From: Nitrospirota bacterium
Lineage (GTDB): Bacteria; Nitrospirota; UBA9217
Length of the DNA stretch: 64,000 bases
Assembly: GCA_023229435.1 (NCBI GenBank)
Contig: JALNZF010000014.1
Span: 14,738 to 78,737 of the forward strand
Direction: 5' to 3'
The notes beneath the pieces are model-generated. The model saw nothing but the letters and a program-made list of their open reading frames with translations, was not told where the DNA came from and searched no databases. The position numbers were made by a program, and so were the translations under genes. Shown here piece by piece: positions 35,294 to 43,977 of the stretch (positions within the stretch are counted from its first letter, which is position 1; every line of letters begins with the position of its first letter).

Positions 35294-36397
35294 CTACCAT
35301 GTGCCAGGCTCAAAACATGAGCCTGCTGCCACTTCAATTTCACCTGAAAAGCCCCCCTCACCTTTGTCCTCTCCCCCGAGGGGAGAGGAGAGGATAGTGC
35401 GATTTGAGCCGCCTGCTTTCTTCGAACTAATCTTCTGCTGCCGCAACAGCGCCTTGCCCAGCAAGTTTACGACTTCAGCCCGCAGAGACGCCGGCCCGAT
35501 AACCTCCACCTCCGGCCCATGCTTCAGGATTTCCATAACCAACTCGCGGTGGTCCGCATACGGGACCTCAAGAACATAGTGCTCGCCGTCGAACCGGCCC
35601 TTCTGCTTTGGATGCCACGATTCATCGGCCACCCAGCGGCTGCGTTCCGGCGTAAAGCGCAATACTGCCGTATGCCTGGCTTTGCCCGCGAAGATGCCGA
35701 AGGCTGAAGCAAAATGAGCATTGAGTTTTGCGTCGGAGATTTCCCTAGCGGGCTTGTCGAGAACGTGCACCTGCTTGAGGCGGTCAACGGAAAAGCTCCT
35801 GAGCGCCCGTTTGGTGTGGTCCCACGCGTCGAGGTACCAGTTGTCCCGGTAGTGCGCCAGCCGCTGGGGGGAAACCACACGCTCGGTTGTCCTGTTGTCA
35901 GCACGGCCGTGATAAATGATGTTCAGGCGCTTGCGACGGAGAACAGCGTCCGCCACAGTGGGAAAGTACGCTGGATCGACACGTCGGGAAGCCATGCTCA
36001 AAATGCGGATGCGGCTGGTAATGTCTCCCTGGGAAGCGTCCCGTGACTTTAGTATTCGCTCTATGCGTTCACGCAACGGCATCAGATGGCTGTCGAGCAG
36101 GCCAGGCTGTATCTCGCTGAGCAGGCGCTGAACGGTCAAGAGCGCGTAAAGCTCGGAGGCATTGAACCAGAGGCCGGGGAGTTCGTAGGGATGCTCGCCT
36201 GTCGGCACATAATGGTAGCCTTCGGCGCCGCGGCCATACTCGATCGGCGCTCCCAGGCCATCCCGCATATGGCGAATGACCCGGTTGACTGTGGCGCGGG
36301 AGCATTCAAGGCGTTCCTGGAGGACAGAATGCGAAACAGGGTAGCGAGATTGATTGAGCACACGATGCAAACAGTAAATCCGGTCGAAAAGGTCCAT
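35294..36397 (-). CDS. WYL-domain transcriptional regulator of the cas operon
   Basis: A 367-residue protein. The N-terminal winged HTH has LQERLECSRATVNRVIRHM at about 26-44. The WYL domain has LNIIYHGRADNRTTERVVSP and DNWYLDAWDH at about 158-197, and there is a C-terminal WCX-like region. Such proteins bind DNA and sense a ligand through the WYL fold; several regulate CRISPR loci. AAAGGAG precedes the ATG. It is the first gene of the cas operon. The last about 37 residues (from SSPLGGEDKGEGG) are encoded by a dispersed hairpin repeat that has run into the gene, so the native C-terminus probably ended shortly before it. Confidence 0.88.
   Translation of the reverse strand: MDLFDRIYCLHRVLNQSRYPVSHSVLQERLECSRATVNRVIRHMRDGLGAPIEYGRGAEGYHYVPTGEHPYELPGLWFNASELYALLTVQRLLSEIQPGLLDSHLMPLRERIERILKSRDASQGDITSRIRILSMASRRVDPAYFPTVADAVLRRKRLNIIYHGRADNRTTERVVSPQRLAHYRDNWYLDAWDHTKRALRSFSVDRLKQVHVLDKPAREISDAKLNAHFASAFGIFAGKARHTAVLRFTPERSRWVADESWHPKQKGRFDGEHYVLEVPYADHRELVMEILKHGPEVEVIGPASLRAEVVNLLGKALLRQQKISSKKAGGSNRTILSSPLGGEDKGEGGFSGEIEVAAGSCFEPGTW
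35348..35397. repeat. Dispersed hairpin repeat inside the 3' end of the WYL gene
   Basis: CCCCTCACCTTTGTCCTCTC followed by CCCCGAGGGGAGAGGAGAGG. This is the same family as the copies at 9718 and 38690, but here it is read in frame as the protein tail. Confidence 0.85.
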
Positions 36398-36473
36398 GAC
36401 GCTCCTTTCGTACGGCGCTTATGAAAAAGGCTACAGGCTACTGTCCGGCAATGTTGTCTGATGGGATGAAACG

Positions 36474-36502
36474 ACTATAGTCCAGACGTGGGAAAAACTC
36501 AA
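36474..36502 (-). promoter_or_regulatory. Predicted promoter of the WYL-exonuclease-cas operon
   Basis: On the minus strand TTGAGT (36502-36497), a 17-base spacer and TATAGT (36479-36474). A perfect palindrome, GACTATAGTC (36473-36482), overlaps the -10 box and is a candidate operator for the WYL protein. Predicted leader about 70 bases. Confidence 0.65.
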
Positions 36503-36643
36503 GATGAGATTGCTGATAATTCTGCGGCGAGTGTTTCATGTAAGAATTGACAGCGTTTGATAAAAGCGTTAAGTTGATCATAATGAAAACAGCCGTGGTG
36601 AAATTCAGTTCGGAGTTATGAGTTCGTAGTTCGGAGTAATGTA

Positions 36644-37435
36644 ATGAAAACCGCGGTAGAAATATATAAGTTCCTGCCTAAAACCAACTGCGGCAAGTGC
36701 GGCCTTCCAAGTTGTTTCGGCTTTGCCGCGAAACTTGCCACGCACCAGGCCTCACCGGATGATTGTCCTTCCATGACCGAGGCGGGGCGAGAAGCACTGC
36801 GGGAGGCGGACCATGGACAACGCAACTCGCCCGGCACGGTGTATGAGCAGGCACTGGCGTCCTTGCAGCCCAGGATTCAAGCATTGGATTTCGAGAAAAC
36901 AGCGCGCCTGTTCGGCGTGATAATCACCGGTCCTGACACTTTTAAGCTCGAGTTCCTGAATGAAAACTACGTGGTCACGAAAGAAAAGATCCTGGACCCC
37001 ACGGGCAAGGAACCGCGCCCCTGGATATCGATCCTCATCTACAACCATCTCTGCATGCCTGATCCACCTTCATTGTCGGGAGAATGGGTCACCTTCGGTT
37101 CGGTGCCTGCATCCCATGCCAAGGACAAGGCGTGGGCCGCTCATGTCGAGGACGTGATCGCTAAACATTTTTCCGAAAAGGTGGATGCGCTCAAAACCGC
37201 GTGCGAGCGGCTCGGGGGAGTTAAAGCGGACGTACCGGGAAACCACGACGCGGCCTATGCATTCAGGTTCTTCCCTCACTATCCCGCTCTATTGCTGTTC
37301 TCTGATGCTGTTCCTGATGAAGATTTCCCCGTACAATGCAGACTGCTTCTGGACAGGACCGCGCCGCGTTATCTGGACATTGAGTCGATGGTGGTTTTGG
37401 GAGAGGAGTTTGCTACGCGGCTTACAGCCGCGTAG
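36644..37435 (+). CDS. DUF3786 protein with N-terminal [4Fe-4S] motif
   Basis: A 263-residue protein. The N-terminal cysteine motif NCGKCGLPSCFGFAAKLA with a fourth Cys in DDCPSM (C-x2-C-x4-C-x16-C) matches the Fe-S domain of the CO dehydrogenase/acetyl-CoA synthase gamma subunit. The rest matches DUF3786, with PWISILIYNH and FPHYPALLLFSDAVPDEDFP. Such proteins occur in anaerobes and may act in one-carbon or corrinoid chemistry, but the function is not established. It is divergent from the cas operon. A TTCGGAG repeat lies directly upstream. Confidence 0.8.
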   Translation: MKTAVEIYKFLPKTNCGKCGLPSCFGFAAKLATHQASPDDCPSMTEAGREALREADHGQRNSPGTVYEQALASLQPRIQALDFEKTARLFGVIITGPDTFKLEFLNENYVVTKEKILDPTGKEPRPWISILIYNHLCMPDPPSLSGEWVTFGSVPASHAKDKAWAAHVEDVIAKHFSEKVDALKTACERLGGVKADVPGNHDAAYAFRFFPHYPALLLFSDAVPDEDFPVQCRLLLDRTAPRYLDIESMVVLGEEFATRLTAA

Positions 37436-37463
37436 TTCGGAGTTATGAGTTCGTAGTTCGTAG

Positions 37464-37820
37464 CTAGAGTGATTTCATGAGTCCAGTCAGCATTTTCGAC
37501 AATTCAATGCACTGCGACCTTGATTGACTTCTTTCCTCGCTACGGACATAAGTTTGCCGATATACAATCTCGGTTATCGCAACGCATTCTCTGGCGGATC
37601 TTCGCGATATTTTGAGGTAGTGCTTGAATTCAGTTTTGCTGCCACCGCTTCCCTCCGCAATATTCAAGCATATCGAAGTTGCCGCTCTTCTGAATTGATC
37701 TGTCAAAGAAAATAACTCTTCCTTCGGAAATGTCTTCGTGAACTTATAAACAAAATCAACATATTCCAAAGCTCGTTGATAAACCTTCAGGTTTTCAAAA
37801 TCAAACTTTTCTTCGCTCAT
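37464..37820 (-). CDS. Four-helix bundle protein (S23/IVS family)
   Basis: A 118-residue helical protein (MSEEKFDFENLKVYQRALEYVDFVYK). DQFRRAATSICLNIAEGSGG and FKHYLKISRRSARECVAI are the family landmarks. These small proteins were first named from intervening sequences in 23S rRNA genes and are now found widely as free-standing genes of unknown function. The gene is flanked on both sides by TTCGGAGTTATGAG repeats, a hint that it moved as a cassette. I choose the second Met (37820) as start. Confidence 0.85.
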   Translation of the reverse strand: MSEEKFDFENLKVYQRALEYVDFVYKFTKTFPKEELFSLTDQFRRAATSICLNIAEGSGGSKTEFKHYLKISRRSARECVAITEIVYRQTYVRSEERSQSRSQCIELSKMLTGLMKSL

Positions 37821-37835
37821 TTTGCTCCCCACTTT

Positions 37836-37877
37836 TTCCAGTCTCCGAACTCCGAACTCATAACTCCGAACTATTTC
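37836..37877. repeat. TCCGAACTC / GAGTTCGGA intergenic word repeat
   Basis: CTCCGAACTCCGAACTCATA here, and TTCGGAGTTATGAGTTCGTA at 36608-36628 and 37436-37456, form opposed copies around the four-helix bundle gene. Related words occur at 20451-20490, 53835-53900 and 60430-60463. Confidence 0.75.
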
Positions 37878-38645
37878 TTATTCACGCTTAACCGCGTGAA
37901 TAAGAAATTCCACATTCCCGTCTTGGCCCTGAATCGGTGAAGAAATTATACCCTTCACGTCAAGACCGATACTTCGGATAAAATCCTCGATTCTTTTGAC
38001 TGCCGCATTTCTCGCGCCCTCATCCCGTACGATACCACCCTTACCTACCTGTTCTTTCCCCACCTCGAACTGGGGTTTGATGAGTGCGATGAGATCCGCA
38101 TGCGGCTTGAGGAACTGCAGGATGGAAGGAACGACCTTTTCGAGGGAAATGAACGAGACGTCGATAACCGCGATATCAATGGGTTCAGGTATAAGCACAG
38201 GATCGATGTGACGAATGTTCACCCTTTCGATGACAACGACGCGCGGGTCCTGCCTGAGCTTCCAGGCCAACTGGCCGTAGCCCACGTCCACGGCATAGAC
38301 CTTTGAGCATCCATGCTGGAGCAGGCAGTCGGTAAAGCCGCCGGTGGACGCACCCACATCAAGGGCAGTCTTGTTTTCCGCGGAGACCTTGAATTCCTTC
38401 AAAGCCGCTTCAAGCTTCACGCCTCCCCGGCTCACATAGGGAAGTTGCTCTCCGAGAATTCGGATTTCAGCGTCTTCAGGCACAAGCCCGCCGGACTTGT
38501 CCCGCTTCTGACCGTTCACGAGGACATTTCCGGCAAGGATCATCGCCTGTCCTCGCTCACGGCTTTCCACCAGGCCGCGCTCAACAAGCAGTCGGTCAAG
38601 ACGAACTTTATTTGCTTTCTTGTTTTCTGGTTTATGAGCAGGCAT
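37878..38645 (-). CDS. tlyA: TlyA-family 16S/23S rRNA 2'-O-methyltransferase
   Basis: A 255-residue protein with an N-terminal S4 domain (about 15-75, VRLDRLLVERGLVESRERGQ) and a FtsJ/RrmJ-type methyltransferase. The SAM site is TALDVGASTGGFTDCLLQ, with further motifs VYAVDVGYGQLAWKL and IDVSFISLEKVVPSIL. TlyA methylates cytidines in the rRNA of some bacteria; 'hemolysin' is an older name. In related genomes it often sits in an xseA-xseB-ispA-dxs-tlyA series. Here it is on the same strand but 6 kb downstream of dxs. Confidence 0.93.
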   Translation of the reverse strand: MPAHKPENKKANKVRLDRLLVERGLVESRERGQAMILAGNVLVNGQKRDKSGGLVPEDAEIRILGEQLPYVSRGGVKLEAALKEFKVSAENKTALDVGASTGGFTDCLLQHGCSKVYAVDVGYGQLAWKLRQDPRVVVIERVNIRHIDPVLIPEPIDIAVIDVSFISLEKVVPSILQFLKPHADLIALIKPQFEVGKEQVGKGGIVRDEGARNAAVKRIEDFIRSIGLDVKGIISSPIQGQDGNVEFLIHAVKRE

Positions 38646-38974
38646 AGTAACAATGAGCGAGACGTTGCCTCAGACCAACGATTCAGGCCCCCTCACCCCA
38701 GCCCTCTCCCCGATGGGGCGAGGGAGTTTATATTTCCTCTCCAATCAGGGGAGAGGATTAAGGTGAGGGGTAGTTGCCTGTAAATAAATAACTAAACTCA
38801 AAATTAGAGATCTAAGCTTTAAGAGCACGTTGATTTTAGAATTGAGCGTACCAGAAGCGGAACAGCCTGTCAACGGTCAATCATCTCATCAATTATCCAT
38901 GGACACCTTTTACCGGCAGGATTAAACTATTAATCGATAAATACGTCTAAATAGCAAGAATGGAGGGTTTACCT
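38646..38974. other. Intergenic region with hairpin repeats
   Basis: Two copies of the CCCCTCACC...CCTCTCCCC...GGGGAGAGGA family lie at about 38688-38772. The rest is AT-rich and leads into the DUF2845 gene. No other gene or RNA is seen. Confidence 0.6.
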
Positions 38975-39322
38975 ATGAGAAGCACAAGCGTGTTATTTTG
39001 TCTTCTTGCCTTTATGGCAATACCCTGCGTTAACGCCTACGCCGATTCGCTTGACTGCAAGGGAGGAATTGTCTCTGTCGGCGATTCCCGCGTTGACCTG
39101 ATGACGAAATGCGGTGAGCCCGACTGGAAAGACTCGCATAACGAAGAAATCAGCGAACGGCTTGACAAGGATACAAGAAACAAACTGATCGTCACTGTCG
39201 ATGAATGGACCTATAATTTCGGCCCAAGTCAGTTCATACGGATTGTCACGATGAGAAACGGCAGGATTGCGGATATCCGGACCGGCGGCTATGGGTACAA
39301 CAAGAGTACGAAGCCCGAATAA
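38975..39322 (+). CDS. DUF2845 secreted protein
   Basis: A 115-residue protein with a signal peptide (MRSTSVLFCLLAFMAIPCVNAYA) and a mature domain beginning DSLDCKGGIVSVGDSRVDLMTKCGEPDW. The paired cysteines and the WTYNFGPSQFIRIVTMRNGRIADIRTGGYG end fit DUF2845, a small periplasmic fold of unknown role. GGAGG lies seven bases before the ATG at 38975, so the earlier ATG at 38960 is rejected. Confidence 0.8.
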   Translation: MRSTSVLFCLLAFMAIPCVNAYADSLDCKGGIVSVGDSRVDLMTKCGEPDWKDSHNEEISERLDKDTRNKLIVTVDEWTYNFGPSQFIRIVTMRNGRIADIRTGGYGYNKSTKPE

Positions 39323-39688
39323 CACGAGTGCAGCGATGAAATCGTCTCGATCTGAGAAGTGAGAAAAGCAACGACTACAGCACGCACCCCTCACCTTGTA
39401 CTCCACTCCATGGAGAGGACAATCTAAACTCACCCTCGCCCTTGTGGGGAGAGGGTTGGGGTGAGGGGTTTTTCTCTCATCTCCTGCGCACCGTTTAATC
39501 CCACCTCGCGAACGCCTTGTGATACAGCTAACGCAGTTACGCCTCCAAGTGAGTACGCCCTGCCGGGCGCACCATAAAAAAGGGCCGAAATAAATCTCCG
39601 GCCCTTGACTGTTTCATTTCTATTTCACCTTCTTCGTATCGGGCTTAAGGGAGCTGACATTCCAAAGACCGATCCCCTGCCATACCAG
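39323..39688. other. Intergenic region between convergent genes, repeats and terminator
   Basis: It holds two GGGGAGAGG-type hairpin repeats (39384-39470), a GCCCGGCAGG-type short palindrome and the terminator at 39574-39606. No gene is seen. Confidence 0.6.
39574..39606 (-). terminator. Rho-independent terminator of the 39689-42760 gene
   Basis: On the minus strand AAGGGCCG, an 11-base loop and CGGCCCTT run into TTTTTT. It lies about 80 bases past the stop codon of the large secreted protein. Confidence 0.85.
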
Positions 39689-42600
39689 TTACCAACTTAA
39701 CGTCCCGCTTGTCGCCTTGACGTTGTTGGTTTCGTTGTACTCGTTTATCGTGCTGTCCGCATCGTCCACAACCAGTACATAATAGCTCTCCCCGGTAACT
39801 GCACCACTCGGTTTGTAACAGGTCTTGTTGCTCGTGCTGCTGCTCGATCCGGCAGACAACGAACTCACCGTGCGGCTGCACGTTCCCGTACCATTGGAAG
39901 CGCTTGCCAGGGCAATATCACCGGAACCATACGTCCTGTCTGTCGACAGGTAATACCTGATGGTGAAACTTCCGGTCCCACTGCTCCCCTGGTTATTCAC
40001 CGTTTCACTCACCCGAACTGTGGTGGCGCTGTACTTCGTTGCATTCATTGCCGTGGGTTCAAGATCGATGCTGACGCAATTTCCGGACTGGCATGTGCCA
40101 TTAGGAACCTCGGTACAGTCTGTTCCATCGGCAACCGATACATAGACGCATGCGCCAGTCTCCGGATCGCAAGAATCGTTTGTGCAAATATTGCTGTCAT
40201 CGCATCGCACGACAGCATCATCGCAGAGCTCGACAACCGTTCCGCGAAAGATGAACGTAAAATTCACGCCGGCCATTGGTCCAGCCGGCAACACCTGTGA
40301 GTAGCTCATGCTCCAGGTTTTGTGGACGGGATCGCTCTGATCGATCTGATAGTCGTTGACGAAGATGCCATTTATCTGATCCCACGTGCATGATGGTAGG
40401 GTACATCCGGCAGCGCTGCCAAACGGGATTATACTGCCATTCCACGCTTCGTTGAATACCTTGAGCTCGGTTTTGTAAATACAGTCCGCCCCCGTACATG
40501 AGGTGCTATTGAATATGTTGAGGGTGCCGGACGAGCTTGTGAAAAACGTGGCGTAGCCGCCTGCGCCCCCCCACGCGTTGGTCAACTCGCCGTCTGTTGC
40601 AATATTCGAGATTTCCTGCCCGCCGGATGCCTGGGCCTTGCCTACCACGAAACCACCGTCTGTGCCTGGACCAAAATCAGTCCAGTAGATACTGCCAGGG
40701 CTTAGCTCCATGCCGAAGCACGACCCTGTTTCACACGGGGTATTCAGCCCTGACCCCGTACCCTGGTCGATGCCAAGTAGTGTCCCTGCTGGCAGGGAAA
40801 TGCCAGGGAGTCCACAGGTTGGTGAGATTAGTGTGTTGAGACAAGCGCCCGTTGCAGTATCACAGGTGTCGGTTGTGCAAATGTTGTTGTCATTGCAGTT
40901 CTTTGACGTTCCGGGAACACAAACTCCACCGGCACATCTATCGCTCAACGTGCAGGCATTATTGTCGGTGCATAGAGCGGTATTATTCATATGTATGCAA
41001 GCACCTGTTGTCGCATTGCAGAAATCGGATGTGCAAATGTTGTTATCATTGCAGTTCTTGGCTTTTCCCTTGCAAACTCCGTTCGAACAAATGTCATTTT
41101 CTGTGCAAAGTTTGTTGTCGTTGCATACCGCCATATTGTTGGTGTGTATGCAAGCGCCTGTTTGAGGATCGCAGAAATCGTCTGTGCAGGCATTGTTGTC
41201 GTTGCAAACAATCGGGGTGTAGACGCACCCGACGGACGGATTGCACGTATCAATCGTGCAGGCATTGTTGTCATTGCAGACAATCGGTGTGTAGACGCAG
41301 CCGGTCGCTGTATTGCAGGTGTCGATGGTGCAGGCGTTGTTGTCATTGCAACAGGATATATCATATTCATCGGCGCCGATGTCAGGAGGGTTATCCCTTA
41401 ACTGACCATCTAAATCGTCGATAACCAAGCCAGTGCTAACGCCCTTATCAATATATGGCGAACTACACATTAAATGAAAATCTCCTGAATCGGGAGCAAC
41501 AAACATTGGATCAATGTTTTCCAAATTGCCACCGCCGGATTGATCTAAAAACAATTGATTAGAATAACCATTCCAACCGTTATTGTGGATAGAATTACTT
41601 ACAACGCTTATAACGCTATTCTCCAGATAAAATTCTCCCGAAAGATTATTTGAGGAAATGTTGTTAACTAAATTCCAATTTGTGCAATTTTCATCTGCCA
41701 ATACTGAATTGTATTTTACCGATGAAAATATCCTAAAACCAACTCCATGGTTGTTACTGGACGTATTGTTCATCACAAATACAGTAGAAGGCTCATAATC
41801 GCAATGATCGCCAGCCGTAAAGGATAATGAATAACGGTCTGCCCATGGAGTGAGAACAAAACCGTCTCCAGCATTCGCATATGAGACAGAATTGAAAACC
41901 TTATTACCGTTGACTCCTAAGATGTGAAATCCATCTCTTCCACTATGGTGGGACGAAATATTCCTCCAAATACCGTTTTCAGCAAGTCCGCCTCCAATTA
42001 TTACACCTGTATCTCCAGAATAGCCAACATCTATATCTGCAATCTCCACAATTCCGCAGTTTCCATGTTCGTACCCATGGTAAAAGTAGCGCAAATTAGC
42101 ACCATACAAGCTCATATGCGTACATCCTTCAATCCCAGTTGTCTGGCCACTTACACATTCAATGGGTAGGCTTGATGGGTCTATTGTATCGTTTCTATAA
42201 GTTATTATTTGCGTGGTAGGATCATAAACATATTGGTTATCATTCGTAATCGTATTGACTCTTTCAATTTTCTGTGGTGTTATTCCATCAATGTACAACG
42301 CAATAATATCAACGTTTGCCGTAGACGTATCTGAATACTGTGCACTATAAAGTTTCTCTGGACTTGACCCCGAAATCAAGTTCCAGCCACCAACCGGGAT
42401 CTGTTGACTTCCATATAATTTTGCTCGTTTTTTTCCTCGTTCAGCAGGATTTTCAGTACTGCCGGTAGCATCAAAAAAGAAATTCAATCCACCAAGAACA
42501 AGAAATATATTATTCTTTCTTCGATAGGGGGTTTCTGTAGCCTTAATGTAAATATTAGGAGAAGGACCCCCTGGTGGTACTTGCATCGCAATGCCAAATA

Positions 42601-42760
42601 CAGGAGCTAAAGACTCAAAAGCATCATTCCAACTAGTGCCACTGTTATTATCGGCTCCACCTTCATTGTTTACAAAATAATTTTCTGCATAACCATAACA
42701 CACGGAATTGATCAGTAAAAAAATAACCACCCACAGAAATAAAAGATGCTTTCTTCTCAT
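39689..42760 (-). CDS. Large secreted beta-helix protein with cysteine-rich CNDNNxCT repeats and CARDB domain
   Basis: A 1023-residue exported protein. It has a signal peptide (MRRKHLLFLWVVIFLLINSVCYGYA), a right-handed parallel beta-helix region (about 30-460, with DGFHILGVNGNKVFNSVSY and IDKGVS...PDIGADEYD). Seven cysteine-rich units on the pattern CNDNNACTIDTCN...GC follow at about 470-660. A beta domain comes next, then an eighth unit (CDDSNICTNDSCDPETGAC), and a C-terminal CARDB domain (DLEPTAMNATKYS...NEYNETNN). The architecture suggests a surface protein binding polysaccharide or another cell. The cysteine repeat resembles those of myxobacterial and slime-mould surface proteins. Confidence 0.8.
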   Translation of the reverse strand: MRRKHLLFLWVVIFLLINSVCYGYAENYFVNNEGGADNNSGTSWNDAFESLAPVFGIAMQVPPGGPSPNIYIKATETPYRRKNNIFLVLGGLNFFFDATGSTENPAERGKKRAKLYGSQQIPVGGWNLISGSSPEKLYSAQYSDTSTANVDIIALYIDGITPQKIERVNTITNDNQYVYDPTTQIITYRNDTIDPSSLPIECVSGQTTGIEGCTHMSLYGANLRYFYHGYEHGNCGIVEIADIDVGYSGDTGVIIGGGLAENGIWRNISSHHSGRDGFHILGVNGNKVFNSVSYANAGDGFVLTPWADRYSLSFTAGDHCDYEPSTVFVMNNTSSNNHGVGFRIFSSVKYNSVLADENCTNWNLVNNISSNNLSGEFYLENSVISVVSNSIHNNGWNGYSNQLFLDQSGGGNLENIDPMFVAPDSGDFHLMCSSPYIDKGVSTGLVIDDLDGQLRDNPPDIGADEYDISCCNDNNACTIDTCNTATGCVYTPIVCNDNNACTIDTCNPSVGCVYTPIVCNDNNACTDDFCDPQTGACIHTNNMAVCNDNKLCTENDICSNGVCKGKAKNCNDNNICTSDFCNATTGACIHMNNTALCTDNNACTLSDRCAGGVCVPGTSKNCNDNNICTTDTCDTATGACLNTLISPTCGLPGISLPAGTLLGIDQGTGSGLNTPCETGSCFGMELSPGSIYWTDFGPGTDGGFVVGKAQASGGQEISNIATDGELTNAWGGAGGYATFFTSSSGTLNIFNSTSCTGADCIYKTELKVFNEAWNGSIIPFGSAAGCTLPSCTWDQINGIFVNDYQIDQSDPVHKTWSMSYSQVLPAGPMAGVNFTFIFRGTVVELCDDAVVRCDDSNICTNDSCDPETGACVYVSVADGTDCTEVPNGTCQSGNCVSIDLEPTAMNATKYSATTVRVSETVNNQGSSGTGSFTIRYYLSTDRTYGSGDIALASASNGTGTCSRTVSSLSAGSSSSTSNKTCYKPSGAVTGESYYVLVVDDADSTINEYNETNNVKATSGTLSW

Positions 42761-42838
42761 GTCAATTTCCTCCTCGTTAATTATTGCGATTTTCCCGACT
42801 TACATTATAGAAGATGTACCGAACAAAACGGCAGGCTG

Positions 42839-43228
42839 TTACGCAACAGGCGGTGAAGGATCCGAAGATAAGGGAGGACAGGCTTGAAATATTTTTAGAG
42901 CACATAATTGAACATCTCTCCTGATGATATGACATGCCGTGCCATCTATTGCCAGGGCCTCCACCAAAAGCGCGTGATCATCAAGTTTCCGCTCGGATGC
43001 GCTTTTCAAAGCATGGAGGGAATTGAGGGCATCATTCAATTTCAGGTCATTAATACTGACTGGCAAATCTGAATCAATGAGGTCATCAAAAAATACGGGA
43101 GAAGGGCACAAGGAATCCGTATAGGCATCAGCGAGCGGGGCTATCGCAAAAACAGTGAGGAACAGCAGGAATAACAGCCTGTATACCCTGCACTGGCGCA
43201 CGTCACAATTCATGCTATTTTTCAACAT
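42839..43228 (-). CDS. Hypothetical exported protein
   Basis: A 129-residue product with a hydrophobic signal-like segment (RLLFLLFLTVFAIAPLADAYT) and a short mature part with three cysteines. No family is recognised. It lies 78 bases upstream of the large beta-helix gene on the same strand and may be co-transcribed with it. The start is uncertain (first Met at 43228 or the Met at 43213), and the ribosome-binding site is weak. Confidence 0.45.
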   Translation of the reverse strand: MLKNSMNCDVRQCRVYRLLFLLFLTVFAIAPLADAYTDSLCPSPVFFDDLIDSDLPVSINDLKLNDALNSLHALKSASERKLDDHALLVEALAIDGTACHIIRRDVQLCALKIFQACPPLSSDPSPPVA

Positions 43229-43621
43229 GCGTTATTCCGCTTTCTTTGTGGAGCTATTCGATGAGGATCGATCCGAGCGAAGGGATTGCGCCCGCCGATA
43301 CCAAAAAGCTTTTCTGATGTGGCAAAAGCGGCAGGTCTACTTACGGAATATTATTTTATAACATTGTTATACTATGATAGGAGTATGTTTGTCAGATATT
43401 GCTATTAATGTCAACTTTTTTATGAATAAAGTAACTGAGGGAGTTTGACTGAAGATTGAGGCATAAACTCTTCAACGGTAGTTGAGATCGCTTCATAATC
43501 TGGCTTTATTTCGTAACCCGGACAAGCCGGAACAAATTTACCACGAAGACACAAAGGCACGAAGAAATACATGCGTGACTTCAGGGTTTAACAATAGTGT
43601 TCCGGTTTTGAACGCGTTGTT
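43229..43621. other. Intergenic region, repeats only
   Basis: AT-rich sequence followed by a CCACGAAGACACAAAGGCAC word repeat at about 43540-43565. No gene or RNA is supported. Confidence 0.5.
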
Positions 43622-43972
43622 TCACCGCAAGGGGAGATACCGCACTTGCCCTTCCCACTCACCTTCGAGACTGAACTCCGCCAGCAAAAGAATATCCTCG
43701 ATAACTGATCCCATGGGAATTCCCCGGCTGACCTCAAAAACGCCCGGCATGGCCTTGCCCGCGCTGACGCGTTCATAGGCGTAGTGGGTGATTGTGCAGA
43801 CATCGTGCGTAAGCAATACGCGCCCTTCGCGCGCCGCCCACTCTAAAACTGCCGGATCATCAGCGCCTGACAAACCGACATCCTGAACACGCACGATATC
43901 CAAGTTGGGTTTTCGACGCCGTAATCCGCGTACAATGTCATTATTGAGGTTTTCGTCGGCGAGCAAAAGCAT
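43622..43972 (-). CDS. DUF5615 PIN-like toxin
   Basis: A 116-residue protein of the PIN-like DUF5615 family (MLLLADENLNNDIVRGLRRR). Acidic residues in ADENL, LSGADDP and LLTHD are the likely metal-binding nuclease site. It starts five bases after the DUF433 stop codon, the standard order of a DUF433-DUF5615 toxin-antitoxin pair. Predicted activity is RNA cleavage, as in VapC-like toxins. Confidence 0.83.
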   Translation of the reverse strand: MLLLADENLNNDIVRGLRRRKPNLDIVRVQDVGLSGADDPAVLEWAAREGRVLLTHDVCTITHYAYERVSAGKAMPGVFEVSRGIPMGSVIEDILLLAEFSLEGEWEGQVRYLPLR

Positions 43973-43977
43973 GATCG

